Counted from the first letter of the stretch, positions 1-8,525 are shown. The stretch is 42,792 bases of DNA from Methylobacter sp. (GCA_030684815.1 JAUXXQ010000077.1:1-42792); one strand, 5' to 3'. Program-made: numbers and translations. Notes: generated by a model not told the origin, from the sequence alone.

Positions 1-137
1 TAACAACGATGCTTTAGCATCATTATCCTTTCAGGTAACCTCGTCGTTTACGGCGAGGCAATCCACCGGCCTCCATCTGTCGATGGATTGTCGTAAGACA
101 AGTCATTTGGCAGATGAGGTCGAATGTGGATTGAAAC
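1..137 (+). ncRNA. HEARO / IscB omega-RNA-like structured RNA, copy A
   Basis: Three consecutive hairpins are visible: one around GATGCTTTAGCATC, one with arms CTCGTCG and CGGCGAG around a TTTA loop, and a longer one closed by CATCTG and CAGATG. The tract ends in GAATGTGGATTGAAAC. The same layout and much of the sequence recur at 8557-8678. In the second hairpin a G-C pair here is a C-G pair in the other copy, which supports an RNA fold. The GGTAACC, CCACCGG and GTGG-TTGAAAC blocks resemble the HEARO RNA that serves as omega-RNA of IscB nucleases; this is from memory and unchecked. No iscB lies downstream, so this would be an orphan copy. Its 5' end may be cut by the window edge. It lies antisense and 23 bp beyond the stop of the histidine kinase gene. 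Confidence 0.58.
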
Positions 138-160
138 ATTAATTTAACTTCTGACGACTG

Positions 161-1201
161 TTAGCCGTTTTCCCCATCGGAGGGATTATTCGCCAAGGGC
201 AAAAACACCTTGAATTCCGTTCCCGAATGACCGCCGGCAACCCGGCTTTGCACGTCTATGAGCCCTCCCAATTGGGTGACAATGCCGTACACCACGGAAA
301 GCCCCAGCCCACTGCCTTTGTTGGGTGCTTTGGTGGTAAAAAAAGGGTCGAATATCCGTTCCTGCACCTCAGGGGGCATACCGTGCCCGCTATCGATAAC
401 CGTCAGGCAAATGCCCACCTGCGCACTGTCGCCGAACGTGGCGAAATCAAGGCCAACGGCGACCACGCCACGATGGCCCATGGCATCGGCAGCATTGATG
501 CACAAGTTCATCACAATCTGTTGCAGCTGTCCGGGATCGGCCATCACCGTCACCCGCCCGATGCCGGTCTGAAAACGGATGTCCAAGCCCCCCTTATAAG
601 AGGCGCTCAACAGCGCCAATGTTTCCTGTATTTGTGCTACTACCTCCACCGCGACAGGCTTGACCGGGCTTTGCCTGGCAAATGTCAACATTCTGCTAAC
701 AAGGTCGCGGGCACGGAAACTGGCAGCCAACACATGGTTAATGCTATGTTTCCCGGAAGACCCCTCCGCCAGCTCATCCCCTGCCATTTCTGCAAAACCG
801 ATGATGCTGCCCAACAAATTATTGAAATCGTGGGCGATGCCCGCCGCGAGCGTGCCAACCGCTTCCAGTTTGTGCGACTGCGCCAGGCGGGAAGTGACCA
901 ACTCCTGATACTGGCGTTCCATTTGCTCGCGGAAAGCCAAGCCATAGGCCATGGACATTTCCATTAACGGCCTAGTCAAACGGTCGGCCACTTGCGCGAA
1001 ACTTAATGAAGGGTGAGTTTGGGAAAACCTGACCACCGCTTCATGATGAATATGCGTCACCTCATCCGGCGGCACCTTTTGATCGACCAAGGCCCGACCC
1101 AACTCAAACGCCTCAGCCAAATAGACTTCAATGGCATAGGCATCATCGGCAAAGGCCACCTGTTGCAGAATCTGAAAGTAGCGTTCTACATCCTGTTTCA
1201 T
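161..1201 (-). CDS. Histidine kinase with RsbU-type N-terminal domain
   Basis: A soluble 346-residue sensor kinase with no membrane segment. Residues 1-95 resemble the N-terminal domain of RsbU, the part that binds RsbT: VPPDEV at 43-48 followed by an IHHEA helix, then MAYGLAFRE near 84-92. The kinase core follows, with the phospho-accepting histidine at H124 in AGIAHDFNNLLG, the N box INAADAM, and ATP-lid boxes DSGHGM, DPFFTTK and GSGLGLS. There is no receiver domain. It is the last gene of the stressosome part of the operon, 17 bp after the RsbX-like gene. I infer that RsbT released from the stressosome regulates this kinase, which would then signal to a response regulator, perhaps one of the CheY proteins of the same operon. 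The kinase call is firm; the RsbT link rests on N-terminal similarity and position. Confidence 0.9.
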   Translation of the reverse strand: MKQDVERYFQILQQVAFADDAYAIEVYLAEAFELGRALVDQKVPPDEVTHIHHEAVVRFSQTHPSLSFAQVADRLTRPLMEMSMAYGLAFREQMERQYQELVTSRLAQSHKLEAVGTLAAGIAHDFNNLLGSIIGFAEMAGDELAEGSSGKHSINHVLAASFRARDLVSRMLTFARQSPVKPVAVEVVAQIQETLALLSASYKGGLDIRFQTGIGRVTVMADPGQLQQIVMNLCINAADAMGHRGVVAVGLDFATFGDSAQVGICLTVIDSGHGMPPEVQERIFDPFFTTKAPNKGSGLGLSVVYGIVTQLGGLIDVQSRVAGGHSGTEFKVFLPLANNPSDGENG

Positions 1202-1218
1202 AAGCGCTTTAAGCCGTA

Positions 1219-1803
1219 TTAAATCTCATGACGGTAAATCAACACCGAGGCGTCATCATCGCCGCGTGCACAGTAGTCCAGTATCGCTTGCGCCTGCTCT
1301 TGCGCAGATACGCCGGGCTGGTCAAAAAACGCCCGCAATACCGGAAATTGGTCCAACCCGTCGGAAAACATCGCCAAAATATTTCCCGGAGCAAGCACCC
1401 GCGCTTCCGGAGCCAGCTTTTGATAGCCCGCGCCGACAATGCCGCGCCCGCCATCAAGCCTGATGTCTTTGCTGCCGCACAGCAGCAGAACCCGGATATT
1501 GCCCACCGTGCAAACAGTCATCAGACCGGTGGCCGGTTCGATAATAGCGACGGCCAACGCCACTCCGCGCGTATCCCGCAATACAGTGTTGCACTCGGCA
1601 AACAGGTCTTCGCAAGTCCAGTCCAAGTGATTAGCAATGCAAGCCAAGGCGGCTTCGGAAGCATAAGCAGCCTCCGGCCCATGACCCAGGCCGTCAGCCA
1701 CAGCCAATACAATGCGCCCGCCGGAGCGCCACCAGCCGCAACTGTCGCCGCAAACCGTTTCGCCCGCAAGAGGACGCGTCGCATAACCAGCCGTTACAGC
1801 CAT
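1219..1803 (-). CDS. rsbX: RsbX-like PP2C-family serine phosphatase
   Basis: A 194-residue protein with the PP2C/SpoIIE fold signatures: GDS near residue 19, ADGLGHG near 36-42, a central CTVGNIRVLL strand, MFSDGLDQ and a C-terminal GDDDASV metal-binding segment. The length is close to Bacillus RsbX (about 200 residues) and there is no sensor domain. In stressosome modules RsbX removes phosphate from RsbR and RsbS and so resets the complex. Its start overlaps the end of the upstream RsbT-like gene by 10 bp, which implies coupled translation. It lies directly after the R-S-T-T genes, the canonical position for rsbX. Confidence 0.88.
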   Translation of the reverse strand: MAVTAGYATRPLAGETVCGDSCGWWRSGGRIVLAVADGLGHGPEAAYASEAALACIANHLDWTCEDLFAECNTVLRDTRGVALAVAIIEPATGLMTVCTVGNIRVLLLCGSKDIRLDGGRGIVGAGYQKLAPEARVLAPGNILAMFSDGLDQFPVLRAFFDQPGVSAQEQAQAILDYCARGDDDASVLIYRHEI

Positions 1804-2183
1804 TTGCGCGCCCTCACCACCGTGCCCTGGCCGGGTTGACTGTCAATATCCATCTCATCCATCAACCGCTGCACGCCGGGCAGACCGCAGCCCAAACCGC
1901 CTGCGGTGCTGTAGCCGTCCTGCAGAGCCTTCTCTATATCGGCAATGCCGGGGCCATGATCGCTGACCACCAGCTCCAGACCGGGACGATCCGTCAATGC
2001 AGAGACTTCAAACATACCGCCGTCGGCATGAATAAACACATTGGCGGCCAATTCCGAGGCGGCGGTAGCAATGTAATAAGATTGCACACTGGAAAACCCT
2101 AGCACCGATGCCATTAGCTTGGCTTGGCGTGCGGCTTCGGCAATGTTAAATTCAGCGGCCACATAGACACTTATTTTGTTCAT
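1794..2183 (-). CDS. rsbT: RsbT-like serine/threonine kinase, second paralogue
   Basis: A 129-residue GHKL-fold kinase of the anti-sigma regulatory family. The N box is ELAANVFIHADGG, followed by SDHGPGI and the ATP-lid segment STAGGLGCGLPG, all typical of RsbT, the switch kinase that phosphorylates RsbS and RsbR and is then freed to activate its output partner. I chose the ATG at 2183 because GAAGGAAGGT lies directly upstream; a TTG at 2195 would add four residues and overlap the preceding gene. It is the second of two adjacent RsbT-like genes. The two share the same motifs but differ through the N-terminal half, so this is not a recent duplication. Confidence 0.88.
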   Translation of the reverse strand: MNKISVYVAAEFNIAEAARQAKLMASVLGFSSVQSYYIATAASELAANVFIHADGGMFEVSALTDRPGLELVVSDHGPGIADIEKALQDGYSTAGGLGCGLPGVQRLMDEMDIDSQPGQGTVVRARKWL

Positions 2184-2191
2184 ACCTTCCT

Positions 2192-2611
2192 TCAAGATCG
2201 TTTTCTGACTAAGGCAATGCTGACGCGGGTAAGCCCCGGCTCCGACTCGATAGCAAATTCGTCCATCAATCTTCGCGTTCCCGGCAACCCAGCACCCAAT
2301 CCGCCGCCGGTGCTGTAACCATCCTTCATGGCTTTATCGATGTTATCGATACCGGCACCGTGATCCTCAACCAGAATGCCCAGCCGCATTTCATTGGCAT
2401 CGGACAAATCGGCAATCTCGCAAAAGCCGTCGTCCCCGTATTGCACCACATTGCGCGCCAACTCTGATACCGCTGTCGCCAAACGCGTCTGATCGGCAAG
2501 GCCGAAGCCAATCCGTCCCGCCACTTGCCGGGCAACACCGCGTGCCCGCACAATATCCGAAGCATCGAGAATCGGCATCCGTTCAGATGCGTTTGTCGGC
2601 TGCGTTGTCAT
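2192..2611 (-). CDS. rsbT: RsbT-like serine/threonine kinase, first paralogue
   Basis: A 139-residue GHKL-fold kinase with N box ELARNVVQYGDDG, EDHGAGI and lid segment STGGGLGAGLPG, ending in the family's LMDEF-I-SEPG region. The start ATG overlaps the stop of the RsbS gene as ATGA and has a strong GGGGGAGGG ribosome site. By family knowledge it phosphorylates RsbS and RsbR in the stressosome. Having two RsbT-like kinases behind one RsbS is unusual. They may drive different outputs, or one may have taken an RsbW-like role. I cannot tell from sequence which one binds the RsbU-like kinase downstream. Confidence 0.88.
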   Translation of the reverse strand: MTTQPTNASERMPILDASDIVRARGVARQVAGRIGFGLADQTRLATAVSELARNVVQYGDDGFCEIADLSDANEMRLGILVEDHGAGIDNIDKAMKDGYSTGGGLGAGLPGTRRLMDEFAIESEPGLTRVSIALVRKRS

Positions 2612-2997
2612 CCCTCCCCCTCAATCATAGTTGCATCGCCGCGCATCCCAATCCGCTCTTTGATTATTTCCAGCCCTTGATCGAGATTGAATGTGCAATC
2701 GACACCGATCAGATCCCGCCCCATTTCCACCAGGGTCATCGCGACATAAGGCTGGACGCCGCATATAACGACTTCGGCTCCCAACAGCCGCGCCATGCCT
2801 GCGGTATCGTTGATGACACGCGCCATGAACGAATCGACCACTTCCAGCGAGGTAATATCAATGACGATGCCCAACGCTTCCATTTCAGCAATCTTGTTAA
2901 CCAGATCGTTTTGGAACTGCATCGCATCGGCATCGGTGAGGTCGACCTGGATGGAACTTAGTAGAATCTTGCCCAAGCGTAAAATAGGGATTTTCAC
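2608..2997 (-). CDS. rsbS: RsbS-like single-STAS stressosome scaffold
   Basis: A 129-residue STAS-domain protein. It starts with PILRLGKILLSS, has ITSLEVVDSFMARVI in the position of the phosphorylated serine of RsbS, and VVICGVQPYVAMTL as the later conserved strand and helix. RsbS builds the stressosome core with RsbR and holds RsbT until it is phosphorylated. The start is GTG, overlapping the RsbR stop as GTGA, with GGCGGAG seven bases upstream. There is no N-terminal sensor extension, which separates it from the RsbR-type gene just upstream. Confidence 0.9.
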   Translation of the reverse strand: MKIPILRLGKILLSSIQVDLTDADAMQFQNDLVNKIAEMEALGIVIDITSLEVVDSFMARVINDTAGMARLLGAEVVICGVQPYVAMTLVEMGRDLIGVDCTFNLDQGLEIIKERIGMRGDATMIEGEG

Positions 2998-3869
2998 TTG
3001 TGTACTCCGCCAGTGGACTCAATACGGCGGCCGACCAGCTGCAAAGCCTCGGCCAACCCGGCCCGCAAGGTTGCGCGGCTGATCACGTTGGCAAAGCTGA
3101 TACCCAACTTGGTCAATGTCTGCGCGCCTTCCGGGCTGATACCGGTCATGACGATGCGGGAACCCAGCAGCTGCGCCGCATCAATCGTTTTCATGATATG
3201 CCAGGCGACGCTGGTGTCGAATACCGGCACCCCGGTCACATCGATCAGCGTCACGCTGGCTTCGTATTTGGTGATCGATTCCAGCAAACGTTCGGTTAAC
3301 TGGCGGGCGCGGACTGTGTCGATTACGCCGATCAGCGGTAGCAGCAGCACATTGTTCCAAAGCAGAATCACTGGCGTGGACAGCTCCACCAACGACAGGC
3401 TCTGCTGGGCAATGACCCGTTCCCGCGTTTCGACAAACGCTTCGAAGGTCAGCAGGGACAAGCGGTCGAGCACACCGTCCACCGCCCGTAGACAGAGGGT
3501 GAGGCTGGCCGGGGTTTCATTCAAGGTGCTCACCAGATGTTGGGTCAGCACATTTTTCAGCGCAATGACGTATTGCGCCGTGTCCGCCGGTTTAAAGCCT
3601 TTTTTGGCGCGGTCGGCACTCAGTTCTCGGGCAATCTCGCCGAGTGCGCTGTTTGCGCCAATATCCGGCGGCGTTTCGCCGCTATGCTCGGAAAAGAGTT
3701 TGGCAAGCTCCTTGAGCAGGGCGTCGGCCTGCCGCCGTAATTCATCCTCGTTGACCAACCCAGGATACATGCGCATCCAAACGCGCAGCACTTCATTCAT
3801 CCATTCCGAACTGATCGCGGCTCGCTGCTGCAACAGAGTAACAATGGGGGCAAGGGAATTCGTTGTCAT
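2994..3869 (-). CDS. rsbR: RsbR-like stressosome sensor (N-terminal sensor plus STAS)
   Basis: About 291 residues. The first 150 form an all-helical domain that looks like the RsbR sensor class, without recognisable PAS or haem-binding features. The rest is a STAS domain with IDVTGVPVFDTSVAWHI, where the DT corresponds to an RsbT phosphorylation site, and TGISPEGAQTLTKLGI, carrying the second conserved threonine of RsbR. I prefer the ATG at 3869; a TTG at 3899 would overlap the preceding receptor gene as TTGA and add ten residues, and neither has a strong ribosome site. It is the first stressosome gene and directly follows the membrane receptor gene, tying the two systems to one transcript. 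Confidence 0.87.
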   Translation of the reverse strand: MTTNSLAPIVTLLQQRAAISSEWMNEVLRVWMRMYPGLVNEDELRRQADALLKELAKLFSEHSGETPPDIGANSALGEIARELSADRAKKGFKPADTAQYVIALKNVLTQHLVSTLNETPASLTLCLRAVDGVLDRLSLLTFEAFVETRERVIAQQSLSLVELSTPVILLWNNVLLLPLIGVIDTVRARQLTERLLESITKYEASVTLIDVTGVPVFDTSVAWHIMKTIDAAQLLGSRIVMTGISPEGAQTLTKLGISFANVISRATLRAGLAEALQLVGRRIESTGGVHK

Positions 3870-3895
3870 AAATAAGTACGCTCTAGGTTCTAAGT

Positions 3896-5185
3896 TCAAA
3901 ATAGTTCAAATTGCGGCAGGCCGTCAGCCTCTGCCTCGTCGCCATCGCCTGCCATGCCGTGGCGCGCTTCTTCCGCCTGATAGTCCTCCAGCAGACGGTG
4001 CATTTTTTCCGGCACGTCGGCCAAACCGCTATCAGCTTCAATTAACGTTCGGGACAGCTCAACGAACAAGTCGTTACGGCTCGCCGTTGCAAATCCGATA
4101 CGTTCAATACGTTGCCGCACCACATCCTGGAATTGTATCTGCCCGAGAATTTCAGCGATCTCTGTCGCCAGACGGGTGTTGTGCTCAGTTACCACGCCGA
4201 ACAACGTTTTGTAATACTGGCGCATGTCCTCATAGTTTTCCTGAAGGCTGCGGATAGACTCGACCATCTTGGCCGCATCACGCACCGACTCCGCCAGAAA
4301 GTTAAATTTGAGGCCGTTTTGCATGGCATCTTGGGCACTCGCCAGCCCTTCTTCGATCATCGCGGCGGTCTTGTCGGAGCGCTCCGAAAGCTTACGCACT
4401 TCGGCAGCCACCACCGAAATACCGCGTCCGAACTTACCGGCGTGCGCCGCTTCAATTGACGCATTGATAGCCAACAGATTGGTCTGCCGACTGATTGATT
4501 TGATGTCCTCAACCAGCTTCCCCAGTTCATCGATCTCTTTGCCTGCCTCGCGTATGATCGCCATATCCTGATGGATCCGCTCGGGCAGCCCACGCACAAA
4601 GTTGCCGATTTCAGAAATGAACGTGACGCTCTCGCCGATGACCGTTTCCATGTCGCCAGCCGTCGAGTGGGAACTGTGCAGATAGGACACCAGCGTATTG
4701 GCGGCATCATTGAGCGTACGCACTTCGGTGATCAACATGATTGCAGCGCTTTCGGTCTCCTCCATCACCTTTTTCAGCTGAATATCCATCGCTTCATCGA
4801 GGCACAAGTGCCTCTCCACTACATCAGCCACTACCGCAATACCGGATTGATAGTCATCGGTCTGCGTTGGCCAGCTGCTTTCAAGCGCCTCATTTCCCTT
4901 AGGTGCATCATCAATGGCCTCGTCAAGGTGCTGCGGTTTCTGCTTTAAACCGGCTATCCGCATCAGGCTGGCGTCGCAGGCTATCAGGATCAACGCGGCC
5001 GCCGCCAAAATCGCAATATCCTTGCGATTGCCCAACAACTGGTCCAGATAGCCCTGACACAGCGTCGCCGCCACGCCAACCACGGCCAACATCGCCAAGG
5101 CCGCATACGTAACCCATCGAACATCTTTACCGGTTATGACCGGCAGATCGGTTGCTTCGCTGCCGACCTTATTTTTTGGCCACAT
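3896..5185 (-). CDS. Membrane methyl-accepting chemotaxis receptor, short form
   Basis: A receptor of about 430 residues with two hydrophobic segments near residues 24-48 and 55-80, separated by a very short loop, so it has almost no periplasmic sensor. There is no clear HAMP domain. The signalling hairpin tip is SRQTNLLAINASIEAAHAG, near residue 235, followed by VVAAEVRKLSERS. A C-terminal helix carries IQFQDVVRQRIERI. The start is ATG 5185 or the adjacent GTG 5188. It probably senses a membrane or cytoplasmic cue, or serves as a signalling partner of the stressosome genes that overlap it downstream. The CheY gene lies just upstream. Confidence 0.88.
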   Translation of the reverse strand: MWPKNKVGSEATDLPVITGKDVRWVTYAALAMLAVVGVAATLCQGYLDQLLGNRKDIAILAAAALILIACDASLMRIAGLKQKPQHLDEAIDDAPKGNEALESSWPTQTDDYQSGIAVVADVVERHLCLDEAMDIQLKKVMEETESAAIMLITEVRTLNDAANTLVSYLHSSHSTAGDMETVIGESVTFISEIGNFVRGLPERIHQDMAIIREAGKEIDELGKLVEDIKSISRQTNLLAINASIEAAHAGKFGRGISVVAAEVRKLSERSDKTAAMIEEGLASAQDAMQNGLKFNFLAESVRDAAKMVESIRSLQENYEDMRQYYKTLFGVVTEHNTRLATEIAEILGQIQFQDVVRQRIERIGFATASRNDLFVELSRTLIEADSGLADVPEKMHRLLEDYQAEEARHGMAGDGDEAEADGLPQFELF

Positions 5186-5191
5186 CACAGG

Positions 5192-5566
5192 CTAAGCCCC
5201 CGGCAGCACTTGCTTGATGACTTTCAGCAAATCCGCCCCGCCCACCGGTTTGACCAGCCAGCCGGTGGCGCCCAACTTCTTGGCTTCGTCGCGCCGGGCT
5301 TGCTGGCTTTCGGTGGTCAGCACCAAAATAGGCATAAACCGGAACCCCGTTAGTGCCCGCGTATTCTGGATCAACTCAATGCCATTCATGTTGGGCATGT
5401 TGATATCGGTGATTATCAGGTCAGGTTTAACGCCGCCTTTCAGCTTGGTTAGCGCCTTGACGCCGTCCTCGGCGGTCTCGACAGTAAAACCGGCGATTTC
5501 CAGGTTGCTTTTTACGCTCATCAGCATGGTTGCCGAGTCGTCCACAATCAGTATAGTTTTTGCCAT
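5192..5566 (-). CDS. cheY: CheY-like single-domain response regulator
   Basis: A 124-residue stand-alone receiver. The acidic pair is D9-D10, the phosphorylation site D54 lies in ITDINMPNMNG, and the switch residues are in VLTTES and LVKPVGG. No output domain is attached, so signalling is by protein binding, to the motor or another partner. It sits between the small STAS-like gene and the membrane receptor gene. CheA upstream is the expected phosphodonor; the RsbU-like histidine kinase at the operon end is a second candidate donor (inference). Confidence 0.93.
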   Translation of the reverse strand: MAKTILIVDDSATMLMSVKSNLEIAGFTVETAEDGVKALTKLKGGVKPDLIITDINMPNMNGIELIQNTRALTGFRFMPILVLTTESQQARRDEAKKLGATGWLVKPVGGADLLKVIKQVLPGA

Positions 5567-5582
5567 AACACTCTCTTTGTTG

Positions 5583-5816
5583 CTAGTTCAGGGCCGACTC
5601 CAGCCAGACGCGCAGATTGGCGTCCTTGGGCCAGGCGGCGATTACAGGTTTTACCGCCATCAAAACTTGCAGGTTGGCAGCATGCAGATGCTGGCAATCG
5701 GCGAGATCCACGCGGCTTTTCGGGTTTTTGATAAACCATTCCAGCAGGCCCTCGGCCTCTTCGACACCAACGGTATCGCGGAACAGCGCCAATTTTTTCT
5801 GGTACGTAATTGCCAT
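5583..5816 (-). CDS. Small STAS-like protein of chemosensory clusters
   Basis: A 77-residue protein with a STAS-like core, VDLADCQHLHAANLQVLMA near residues 36-54, followed by PKDANLRVWLESALN. It resembles shortened STAS-like proteins encoded beside cheA in some chemosensory operons; I do not know an assigned function. Its ATG overlaps the last base of the cheA stop codon (TAATG), so translation is coupled to CheA. It may act as a small adaptor, or link the chemosensory proteins to the STAS proteins RsbR and RsbS downstream; the latter is speculation. Confidence 0.75.
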   Translation of the reverse strand: MAITYQKKLALFRDTVGVEEAEGLLEWFIKNPKSRVDLADCQHLHAANLQVLMAVKPVIAAWPKDANLRVWLESALN

Positions 5817-8500
5817 TACACAAGCTCCCTTGGATTCAACACCATCAGCACAGAACCGTCGCCCAGCAGCGCCGAGCCGGAATAACCGCCCAGCCCGCCG
5901 ATGATGCCGGCCATCGGTTTGAGGATGATGTCCACGGTTTCGCGAAAATCGTCGACCACAATGCCGACGTGTTCTTCGTGGACGCGCACCACCAGCGTCG
6001 CCAGTTCGTCGTCATCATTGGACAGCGGTTCCGCACCGATCGCCAGCAAGTCATTGAGCGCCAACAACGGCACAATGCGGCCGCGTAACACCGTGGTCTG
6101 GCGTTTTTTGATGGTGCGGATTACGCTTCTCGATACGCGGACGGTTTCCACGACCATATCCATCGGCACACCGAAAATCTGCTTGTCGGACTCGACGATC
6201 ATCACACTGGTCACCGCCATCGACAGCGGCAACGACAGGCGAATCAGCGTGCCCTTGCCCAGCTCGCTTTCCAGGCTGACCGTACCGTTGACTTTTTCTA
6301 CCGCACTGCGCACCACGTCCATGCCGACGCCGCGGCCGGACAGGTCGGAAATCACCTCCGCCGTGGAGAACCCGGCGGCGAACACCAGGTTGACCGCTTC
6401 CTGGTCGGACAGGCGTTCCATCGTAACCTCGTCGATGATGCCTTTTTCGTAAGCCTTGCGTTTGATGATAATAGGATCAATGCCCTTGCCGTCATCGGAA
6501 ATTTCAATATGCACCCGGTCTGCTTCCTGCGTGGCGCGAATGGTAAGCCGTCCGGCAGGCGGCTTACCTGCCGCGCGCCGCACTTCTGGAGTTTCAATGC
6601 CGTGGTCGAGGCTGTTCCTCACAATGTGGATCAACGGATCGGCCAACGCTTCGACAATGTTCTTGTCGGCCTCGGTATTTTCCCCTTCCAGCACCAGGTT
6701 CACTTCTTTGCCCAGTTTTCTGGAAGTATCGCGCACCAGCCGAGGGAAACGCTGGAACACAAACGACATCGGCATCATCCGTACCTGCATGATGGCATCC
6801 TGCATTTCCTCGGCGATACGGTTAATGACCGCATACTGGGTCTTAATCTCGCGGCCCAGTTCGCGCACTCCGTATTGCGTCTCGGCCCGGCTGGCAAGGT
6901 ACGGCAAGCTGTTCTTGGCCACTACCATTTCGCCGATCAAGCCCATCAGGTTGTCGATTTTGTCCTGATCGACTTTGAGCGTCTTGGGCCCGACATAGGC
7001 ATCTTCCGCACGACGGCCAAACTTGTTATCCGGCTCCACATCGATCAGCGCATTACGTATCGGCGTTGGAGCTGCCTCTGCTTCTTCCGCCGCCTCCGGC
7101 CCGACCGTTGCAGACAAATCAAGCGGCGCGTGCGCATCCAACCAAGCTAACAACGGCGCCGCCTCAACGTTATCCAGAGCCTCTGCCAGCGCCGCTTCCA
7201 ACGCCGGCAATGCCTCGATCCGCCCGGCACGGCGGTGACAGGCTGCCAGCGCCGCCGCCGCCGCATTCAGCCTGCCGGACAACCATGCGTCGCTATCCGC
7301 TAAGCCGAGAATTTCACGTTGCGCTTGCAGGATGTCGGCAAAAGCCCGCGCATCGGCGTCGGAAAACATCTCGCCGACAAGCCCAGAACCAGGGCCTGCA
7401 ACCGCTTCAACTGCTGTTGCGGTTTCCGGCGTCGTCCAGACCGGCAACGTCAAGCTAGCCAGAGACCCTATCAGGGTGCGCTGCGCATGGCGGTTGCCGG
7501 GCTCCAGTTCAAGCACCAACAGCAGCCAGCGCAAGCCCGAAGCCAGCCACAGGTCGGGGGAGGACAGCTCCAGCATGGTGCGGGCAACGGATTCCAACCC
7601 GGCCATGTCACCGGAGTCCAGGCGGCGCAGCGCATCGGTGACAAAATCGCCGTACACTGCCCCGCCGTTCGGATCGCCATGGGGCAGGGCCAGCACGATA
7701 GGCGGCAATGGGACGATGCGCAGTTGTTCCGGGGTATAACGGAACAGTTCGTACAATTCCTCGGGCGCTGCCGTGGTCAGTGTGTCAAATATAAGGTTGC
7801 AATGATAGGCATCCAGTTCGGCCGACGCAGTCCACAGCTCACGAGGCCGTACCGACTGCCAGACGATGTCAGGAATCTGCCGCACTTGGTGAAAAGGGTC
7901 TTCCCCCTTAAAAAAACACTCGTCCTCGGGCGTGTACTCGACAAACAGCAAGGTGTCTAAGGTGTCTCCGGCCAGCGCCTGACGATATAACGCCATGCGC
8001 TGCTGTTCCGGCAATTCGGCAAGCCGTGGCAATTCCGGCATATTCGGCGCCGATGAGGACTGAAAAGCTTCGGCAACCGAGGCTTTAGCGTTACCGCCGT
8101 CCGCTATGGCGGTAACGCCAATCAACTGCCGTAGCGATTCGGCCAGACGTAACGCATTTTGCCCATGATCCGAACCGTTCCCGCCACCGTTCGACTCGAT
8201 TTCATCCACCAGCAAATTGACGAAATCCATCGCATCCAACAGCCGGTCGGTCAGCTCCTGGGAGTATCCGACGCGGCCATCGCGCACCGCATCCAACAAG
8301 TCTTCACCGGCATGGAGCACACGCGTCATCTCGGGGAACTCGAACAGACCGCTGTTACCCTTCAGGGTATGTACCAGACGGAACAGTTCATTCATGACCA
8401 CCGTACTGTTGGGATCGTTTTCCAGTTGCATCAGCTTCTCGGCGATGCCTTGTAGAAAGTCCCGCGCTTCCGCGAGAAATTGTTCCAATAATGGATTCAT
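5816..8500 (-). CDS. cheA: Chemotaxis histidine kinase CheA
   Basis: About 894 residues. The N-terminal Hpt domain has its phospho-histidine in RLVHTLKGNSG, near residue 44. A long middle region to about residue 480 carries no clear P2 domain and is much longer than in enteric CheA. It is followed by the dimerisation helices (LMGLIGEMVVAKNSL), the ATPase with HIVRNSLDHGIE, DDGKGID and GRGVGMDVV, and a CheW-like C-terminal domain. It passes phosphate to the CheY and CheB proteins of this operon. I chose ATG 8500, preceded by AAGGA at good spacing, over a TTG at 8503. The 121-124 bp upstream hold a hairpin and the second omega-RNA-like copy. Confidence 0.95.
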   Translation of the reverse strand: MNPLLEQFLAEARDFLQGIAEKLMQLENDPNSTVVMNELFRLVHTLKGNSGLFEFPEMTRVLHAGEDLLDAVRDGRVGYSQELTDRLLDAMDFVNLLVDEIESNGGGNGSDHGQNALRLAESLRQLIGVTAIADGGNAKASVAEAFQSSSAPNMPELPRLAELPEQQRMALYRQALAGDTLDTLLFVEYTPEDECFFKGEDPFHQVRQIPDIVWQSVRPRELWTASAELDAYHCNLIFDTLTTAAPEELYELFRYTPEQLRIVPLPPIVLALPHGDPNGGAVYGDFVTDALRRLDSGDMAGLESVARTMLELSSPDLWLASGLRWLLLVLELEPGNRHAQRTLIGSLASLTLPVWTTPETATAVEAVAGPGSGLVGEMFSDADARAFADILQAQREILGLADSDAWLSGRLNAAAAALAACHRRAGRIEALPALEAALAEALDNVEAAPLLAWLDAHAPLDLSATVGPEAAEEAEAAPTPIRNALIDVEPDNKFGRRAEDAYVGPKTLKVDQDKIDNLMGLIGEMVVAKNSLPYLASRAETQYGVRELGREIKTQYAVINRIAEEMQDAIMQVRMMPMSFVFQRFPRLVRDTSRKLGKEVNLVLEGENTEADKNIVEALADPLIHIVRNSLDHGIETPEVRRAAGKPPAGRLTIRATQEADRVHIEISDDGKGIDPIIIKRKAYEKGIIDEVTMERLSDQEAVNLVFAAGFSTAEVISDLSGRGVGMDVVRSAVEKVNGTVSLESELGKGTLIRLSLPLSMAVTSVMIVESDKQIFGVPMDMVVETVRVSRSVIRTIKKRQTTVLRGRIVPLLALNDLLAIGAEPLSNDDDELATLVVRVHEEHVGIVVDDFRETVDIILKPMAGIIGGLGGYSGSALLGDGSVLMVLNPRELV

Positions 8501-8525
8501 CAAATTTCCTTGCTAGTTTGAAACC

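Noticed and set aside
2998-4257. Long open frame of 419 codons on the plus strand
   Set aside because: It is antisense to rsbR and the receptor gene, has no recognisable motif and low-complexity composition typical of shadow frames in GC-rich genes.
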